Positions 57,966 to 64,000 of a DNA stretch of 64,000 bases are shown here, in pieces (position 1 is the stretch's first letter; the number at the start of each line of letters is the position of its first letter). The notes under the pieces are model-generated. The model saw nothing but the letters and a program-made list of their open reading frames with translations, ran no database searches and was not told where the DNA came from. The DNA is from Dicyema japonicum (Eukaryota > Dicyemida > Rhombozoa > Dicyemidae). The position numbers and the translations under genes were made by a program. The DNA lies in assembly GCA_011109175.1 (NCBI GenBank), contig RDEW01000070.1, positions 11,055-75,054 on the forward strand, given 5' to 3'.

Positions 57966-58494
57966 ACATGTAAATCCCCAGAATGCTTGTTGTTATTTTA
58001 ATTTTTTGAACAGTCGCAATTTTCCATTTGTGGCTCCGTACATCTGACGTTGATCTCCCATTGCGGAAGACACTTTGATAAACCTTGCAATAATCACAAC
58101 GTCATCTGGTAAGTAATTATTTCATAGAATTTTTCCAGGATAGAAACGATTTTATATTATTTATTTAATTTTTAAAAAAATATGCAAGTAATGATTTTAG
58201 CTTACTTGGCCTGTAGACACTTCAAAGTGAATTATTCGGTAGTTGCTTGGTAAGGTGGAAAGGTTGGGTTTGCCCGCTAATATGTAAGTTTGCTAAAGCT
58301 GGAGGATCACATGACATTACTTTGTTCTAATGAAAGAGAATAGGAACTGAGAAAAGTAAGGGACAAATACCAGAAAGACCCAAGTTCATAATTCCATTAG
58401 TTGGAAGGTTCCAGGCATCTAAGATGCTTCTGAGTTGATTAGTGAAGCCTTCACCAAGGTTTCAGTAGAATCGGATAGTACTGCGGAATCGGAT
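57966..58494. other. No recognisable gene
   Basis: No motif or repeat recognised. Confidence 0.35.
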
Positions 58495-58680
58495 TGAATT
58501 ATAAGACTCACACACAAGAAATAGAAGAGAGATAAGTCAAGAACGTTTATATGTCTTAGAATAATTCCCTTGGATTAGTTTATCTTCTATAATAAAGTGT
58601 GAGTTATTCCTATACAGGGGTTTATTAAAGAAAATGTTACTACTCCTTTGCTGCAGGACTGTTGTGTGTTGCATGGATGA
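58495..58680 (+). repeat. Short dispersed repeat with AATAAA, copy 2
   Basis: Second copy of 33092-33264: AGACTCACACACAAG, CCCTTGGATTAGTTTA, AATAAAGTGTGAG and TTACTACTCCTTTGCTGCAGG. Slightly longer because of an inserted GGGTTTATTAAAG-like segment. Confidence 0.5.
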
Positions 58681-59230
58681 TGTCCACATTTTAAGTGTGC
58701 GATTTAACTTTGACGGACTTCAAAGCAGCAGTTCTAAAGTCCTGAATTGCATTATTTTGTTTTCGAAGGCCATATTTATTGAATGACCTCAAACGTACAA
58801 TCTATGTAAACCTTGCATAAATTTCCAAAGAAGGAACTCAGGGAAAAACGTCTAATGTGCCAAAAAAATACTTCCTCCAATACTCTATTAATTTTAGTAG
58901 GTAAAATGTAAATCTTTTAGATATATAGCTTTTTATACTTTAATTTGAGCATTTTTTGATAAATTAAATTTTATTTAAGAAAAAAAAGAGAATAACTGGT
59001 CACATAGAGGCTGCCCTGACTGCATGGTAATTCCCTCTGGTGAGCGAGATTCAATTAGCCAGTAGCGCTCAAGAGGGTCTCCTGTCCTTTTGTTGGTTTA
59101 TGTCCCTTATAGACAATCCGGTTCCGCAGTGAGATGTTCAATGTAAGTTTATTAGATTTCCCTCTGACAACTTTAATCCTTGGAGACTACACCAGTATCT
59201 TATCTCCTCCATATAAACACTGAACCACAT

Positions 59231-59561
59231 AATAGCTGGTTGCGCCATGGTGCTTCGTGGCTAATTGGTTGAAGTTTCTGTTTTTTCGTCTGTTCCTCCT
59301 CTCTCTTCCTATTAGAGTGCCGTCATGTGATCCATCTGTCTAGGTGGCGCCTAGTGATAGGAGGCACGAAAAAGGATCATTTCTCTCTCCACTCCACTAG
59401 AGGCGTTTCCACAACTGCAAATAAGGATGTTTTTTACCTTTTATGCTGATTCCGGATGGACATTTTTCTGTAGAATGGAAACTGGATACACTTAATTAGT
59501 TGTTTACTTTAACTACGTTATCGGTGTATCCTGGGTAAATATATAATAATAATAATTGACC
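59231..59561 (+). mobile_element. SINE inserted only in duplication copy 2
   Basis: Relative to the empty site CTGAACCACATGA at about 46985-46997, copy 2 has about 331 extra bases, with ACCACAT repeated on both sides (59224-59230 and 59562-59571 region). The head has an A-box-like CGTGGCTAATTGGTTGAAG. The B box is not obvious. The tail is ATATAATAATAATAAT. Different from the SINE at 8942 except for the AAT tail. Confidence 0.75.
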
Positions 59562-59599
59562 ACATGAAATAACATGAAAAATAAAATGACGAATTTATT

Positions 59600-60240
59600 A
59601 TTAATTAAATTAATTTATTCAGAAGTTAATGATTTATTTGAGTTAAATAATCTCGCTTTTTTCTTATTCAAAAAAATAATGATAGCAAAAATGGCAATCC
59701 CAATTAGCAAACAAGTAAGTATAAAAATCAAGATAGCTCGAAGATTCAACAAAGTTTTATGTGGAATAATCGAATGAGACGTACTCGAGACAGTTGTTTG
59801 CAGTTTAGTCGATTTGTCTTCGATAATGGTCTTAGTATGTGGAGAACTGGGTAATTTTTACCTATTTTATATTATAAAAAAATACGCTTCCTGATAAAAT
59901 CCATAATTGTGCCGTTGCAAAAAAATTGTGCTTTCAATTTGGTAAATTCAACATAAGTTTTGTGCTGGAAATAAATCCTTTGTTTGTCACGACTATAGTA
60001 ATTTCCAATTTCAGAAGTCATATTAACACTCTGTGTGTACAAAACAATAATTCCTAAAAGAAACTCTAAAGCGCTACCCTTGCTAGATTCAAATTGTATA
60101 CTCAATTGAAATATTTGGAATGTATTTCCGACTAAATTGACATCAATATAGAGAGAATAATTGCCACTCTTCAAATAGCAGACACACAGATTATTCGAAT
60201 AGTCCAATAACTGTAAAGTAGCCTCGTTAAACTGGAATGT
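59600..60240 (-). pseudogene. Orphan membrane protein E', frameshifted duplicate of E
   Basis: Duplicate of 47061-47700 with the same exon layout and a drifted but correctly bounded 24-nt intron (59862-59885). One A is missing from the run just after the intron (GTAAAAATTACCC versus GCAAAAAATTACCC). This shifts the frame before the stalk, so the membrane helix is lost. The upstream ectodomain frame (60207-59872) is intact, with QFFCNG instead of QFFRND, so the shared motif is also mutated. Either a recent pseudogene or an allele-level assembly error. Confidence 0.7.
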
Positions 60241-61439
60241 AACAAGCTACTACTATATATGTATGGTTACTTTATTGTTTCGCCAAAATGATAAAGTAAT
60301 TATGCCGCTAAGAACTGCAAAAACTTTATGGTCGATCTGCAAAATCCACATTGGCACAGGAGAATTGTGAATTTGCATTGTATCTATCCTTATTTCTGTA
60401 ATTTCCCTTATAGATATGACTATAATTAAAGATGGGGCTAAAATTAAGTGTCATCAATTAACCTAAAAACTGTAGCATCATTTATTCAAACAATGTGGAA
60501 TAAACTATTTTAAATAAAAGTTATTAATTTGATTTATAAAATCTTTATTTTAATAAATTAAAATATCGTTATTTAAAAAAATGAAACAAAATGAATATTT
60601 TTGGGAATATGGGGATCAATCAGTACATTGGGAAAAATAAACTCCTACTACAGAAATCAGCTACTGTCGCTGACGAAAATCAGGATTCTAAAAAAGTTTT
60701 GTAAAAAAGGGATTACGGGATATGGAATTCACATTTGATCGATTTGAATGTCAAAACAGAGAGATGGAAGTTATTTTGACATATCTTAAGAATGAACTAA
60801 GCAGTTCCGACAAAAAAATGCTATGGAAGTTCCTTCCAGATCTGTTCTGAATATTACAGACGTCCTCGCTACTCTCTCCCTATTGCAATTCCGAAGATCT
60901 TGGGACTGTAAAAAAAACTCAAAAATGCAGACGACCTAGATGTTCTTCGAAAAATCGCCTTCTGAAAAAGAGAATGAGGCATATAACTTTGATGATTATC
61001 TACGTTTTTGAAAAGCCACGATGAGATAACTTTCTTTTAGTTGCGTTTTCCAAAATAATAATAATTTTTTACAGATAGTCCTTCAAAGATCCCCGCTATC
61101 CACGAATTTTCAAAAAAAGAGATATCACCCTTGTATGCAGTGTGATACTATCTCTCAAGTCCATAGAGGAGCAATGGAATGATCGTACGCGAAAAAACAA
61201 TTAAAAATATTTCAGTTTCGAGTTTTCTCATACATGAGATCGCATGGTGTGCTATATTCCTTCTTAGCTTAAAAACGTATAACGTACTCCAGTTTTCTTA
61301 AGAGCTGTTCCAAGAGTCTTCAGAGATTTTACAGTATTGATTTTTCATAAATAGGTTTGTTGACAATCTTACTCACTTCGTCAAAATTGCATTAATTTTC
61401 TTTCTAACAACTTTAATATTTGGAGACTGCACCAGTCTC

Positions 61440-61800
61440 TCCTCAAATTTGCATTTAGTCTCTTCTTTAATCATACTCGATCTCGACTTCTCAGACACTA
61501 GTAATTTGTCTGCTTATATAAGAGATCTTGTACTTTGTGATCTCGGAGACTGTAAACCGGCCATCAGTACGTTGAAGAATAGAGGGTTTTAAATGGATCC
61601 CGGCGTAGGATAAACGGAACGTTTTCTGAGTCATGAGTCAGTAAGGACGAAAACCATTTATAAGGTTTGGTGGCAAGAAATCTCCTTTACAGTTATTCTT
61701 GAGAATCTTCAATGCACCGAAATAAGAGTAATTGTCTGTAGGACGAAGGGAGAGGAAGCTTTATTGCTGACCCGATACAATTCAGCAGAGTTAGTGAGTT
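61440..61800 (-). mobile_element. LINE RT relic
   Basis: Minus-strand pieces GIHLKPSILQRTDGRFTVSE and CSLQILKL align with GIYFKTPVIQRIYGRFSV at about 63080-63130 and with CSLQGLKLSEGK at 46.9 kb. It is therefore a further decayed jockey/CR1-like RT. Confidence 0.45.
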
Positions 61801-62164
61801 ACTCCCAATGATCCCAAAGGTTCCCAATTAAAACTGTCAAAATTCAAGATTTCTTTTTTTCAAAAGTCACTCACTGTATGTTATTCTCATTGGTTGGCCC
61901 AAGATATAGTCCCAGATCACCTGTCACGTGCTTTTCTAACACTAAGAAACTGTATTTGAACAATGAATAAATAATAATTTAAATAATAAAAACTTACTAT
62001 TTTTGCAAAACAGCTTATAGAAAAATACATTGTTTGATATGCAGCCATTTATCACTCTACCGAAAGAATACAACCTAAAAAGGCATAGCAATTAATCATC
62101 GATCATACAATTATTTCGAAGGTATAAAGCTGCTTATTAACCAAGAAGGTCCAATGCGTGTTTC

Positions 62165-62505
62165 AACGCTTAATGAATTGCGAAAAAATTTGATTGTGTT
62201 ACAGACCCATTCATAAGAAAAATCATAATTACTGCATCAGTTTCTGCAATCTATGAAATCAGCAGAATTCTTGCAATGACTGGAAAATAATTTTGCGATG
62301 GTGATTTGATCAAGCAATGGAATGTAAAAAAACAAAAATTATTTGTCCATATAATAATCGGAATGTAAAAAAACAAAAATTATTTAGAGATATTTTATTA
62401 ACTAGAAATACTGTTGCCGAACACATTAATAAAATGTCTGAATTTGAACCACCAATTAAAGTCTCAATTGTTAGAATTCTACAATTTTTCAATAGATGAA
62501 GCAGT
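62165..62505 (+). mobile_element. hAT transposase relic (ZBED/GTF2IRD2-like)
   Basis: Plus-strand pieces ASVSAIYEISRILAMTGK, then DGDLIKQWNV, KKQKLFRDILLTRNTVAEHI and NKMSEF follow the hAT layout (A-S-x-x-V-x-x-x-I-A..., I-x-L-S-x-N-T-V-x-x-R-I-x-x-M-S). A 41-bp internal duplication of GGAATGTAAAAAAACAAAAA (62319 and 62360) shifts the frame. The dimerisation domain is absent. Confidence 0.6.
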
Positions 62506-63830
62506 CGAAGTTGTTGTGCAATCCTGATTTCAATATTTTCCATGATTGGCCTGACAAGTCTGTTCTTTTCCTCAGTTAGACCTTCGTACAATTTCTTCCC
62601 AATGGATAGCTTGATCGCAGCTGTCTTGTTTTCTCTAGTGCAGCGACGATCCTCTCTCGAGGGGTTGTAGAACCATACCTCGCTTCCGTAAAAAAAGTCA
62701 TTTATGAATCACATTCCGAAAGACAAAGACCATGGTATAACCATCCAACTTTAGACTTCTAGTGCAGAACATCCTTAAGGTATAATCCTCTCCCATCTAC
62801 TACAAGCCATAGGTATTTCAGGGATGAAATTCTTGGTATGCGAATAGTGTAGGGCTCTTCGTGATGCTTACTCATCTTGCTTATCTGTAAATAACTGGAT
62901 TTTCCGTGGAGAATCTCAGGGTTCTCCTATCAAACCAATCCTGGACTTTGTCGACAAAAGCTCTTAGTCGCCGCTATACCCTCAAGACAAATTCAGGATT
63001 ACGATGTCATCAGTGTATATCATCAGCTTAGTCCTGACGTCTAGCGGTGACGGAAAATCTTCCATAAATACGTTGAATAACTGGGGTCTTAAAATAGATT
63101 CCTGCAGTACTCGTGAATATCTTCCTCAATATACCATCAGAATATCTTCCAGCGACGACCACATAATATATCCTCACAGTCAAATAGTCCTTCAACCATA
63201 GGAATATTTGTTTAGATATCTTTGATCTACAAGTTGACAAAATAAGGCTTCGTGCCATTAACTGTCAAACGCCTTCGAGTTGTCAAGGCAAACATGGCTT
63301 AATTGGCTTTTCTTCTCAAATGCATTTGTAATTCCGTAATTTAGTAAGTAAATACAAATACAATCCGTTCCATAATTTTTGATGTAGAACATAGGCTTAT
63401 TGGTCTATAACAAGAGGATCCTTTTTCGACTTTCTAGGTTTGAGGATCATTTCACAATAGAACGCTTCCATAGCGGAGGAACATATCCGAGCTTAAAACT
63501 CGAGTTATACATCTTTTGTAGTACAAATAGTAGTTCATCGGACATTTCTTTAAACATAGTCATGGGAGTGATGTCGAATCCAGGAGTCTTGTTCTTGTAT
63601 AATATCTTTGTCTAAATATCTTTGTCTCCTCTAGGTGGGTATAACCTCTCGCCCCTCTTCTTAATGTACTCAGAAAACATCAAATACGCGAACTCTAGGA
63701 AATATGAATGCGTCGGATGCAGTGATGTCTGAGCTCGAATCACCTTGGTCCAAATTGAAGAGAAATTGGAAGAGAACGCTTTTCGCTAACCTCTTATGAA
63801 AATACACATTTTTAATCAAAAGTAATATTA
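62505..63830 (-). mobile_element. Jockey/CR1-like LINE RT relic
   Basis: Minus-strand frames give LDNSKAFDS (motif A region), LWLKDYLTVRIYYVVVAG, a decayed GS-L-P box, and the catalytic RTKLMIYTDDIVILN (about 62990-63035). The C-terminal part is FYGSEVWFYNP and LYEGLTEEKNRLVRPI (to about 62510). Many shifts and stops. Confidence 0.65.
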
Positions 63831-64000
63831 ATGATGAATAAAATAAAAATTTATTATTTTAATTATTAAAATAATATTCGGCGGGTTAAAAACTGTTTTC
63901 TGTAGTGATTATTGTGATAGTTTATAACAAATGGGCAAACAAACCAAAACAAGAGCGACAAAACTACAATTGACCATGAGGGCATAAAAGTCACAGATGC
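63831..64000. other. Window end, nothing recognised
   Basis: AT-rich, no coding or repeat signal. Confidence 0.4.

Larger units (their letters stand above)
58905..61297 (+). repeat. Segmental duplication, copy 2
   Basis: Collinear with 46660-48753 and longer only because of the SINE at 59231-59561. All its coding relics are more damaged than in copy 1. A block from about 61020 to 61297 retains the CATACATGAGATCGCATGGTGTG stretch. Confidence 0.85.

Noticed and set aside
62317-62499. 60-codon plus-strand frame as an independent small gene
   Set aside because: It is part of the decayed hAT transposase, created by the internal duplication.

Overview
This is a gene-poor, AT-rich animal nuclear window. 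Several genes are recognisable only once very short introns are removed. An ABCG half-transporter, a LIM-homeodomain protein, an RRM protein, two membrane-anchored glutaredoxin copies and a set of orphan membrane proteins all contain GT-AG introns of about 20-27 nt; nine of these are in the ABCG gene alone. Introns this short, together with animal gene families, LINEs and tRNA-derived SINEs, fit a dicyemid mesozoan best, with an orthonectid as the alternative. Dicyemids are known for introns averaging in the mid-twenties of nucleotides. This assignment is an inference; no rRNA or mitochondrial marker is present.

Layout. 0-9 kb: glutaredoxin copy 1 (minus), orphan membrane proteins A (plus) and B (minus), decayed LINE pieces and a complete tRNA-headed SINE with 12-bp target duplications. 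9-25 kb: mainly LINE relics of at least three kinds, glutaredoxin pseudogene copy 2, and orphan membrane genes C and D. 25-36 kb: a CxxC/coiled-coil gene, an Lhx6/8-like LIM-homeobox gene, an acidic unknown gene, a structured repeat pair, a (TTTGA)n retroposon and an RRM gene. 35.9-37.7 kb: a MULE DNA transposon with long inverted ends and an 8-bp target duplication. 40.5-42.9 kb: the ABCG transporter. 46.7-48.8 and 58.9-61.3 kb: two copies of a segmental duplication carrying membrane gene E, with a SINE inserted only in the second. 49.1-49.9 kb: a deleted pogo-like transposon inside an orphan-family paralogue. 52.8-53.3 kb: secreted orphan gene F. 55-58 kb: a young 5'-truncated LINE nested in an older one. 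61-64 kb: LINE and hAT relics.

The most notable signal is a dispersed, fast-diverging family of signal-peptide-bearing, mostly single-pass membrane proteins (A, B, C, D, E, E', F, H). C, E and F share an ectodomain motif ending Q-[LF]-[LF]-R-[NY]-D. B, C and D share a cytoplasmic tail ending in I-P-L-I. I do not recognise the family; in a parasite it could form host-facing surface proteins. The other genes look like single housekeeping or developmental genes with no operon logic. All gene models with introns were derived by eye and need transcript support.
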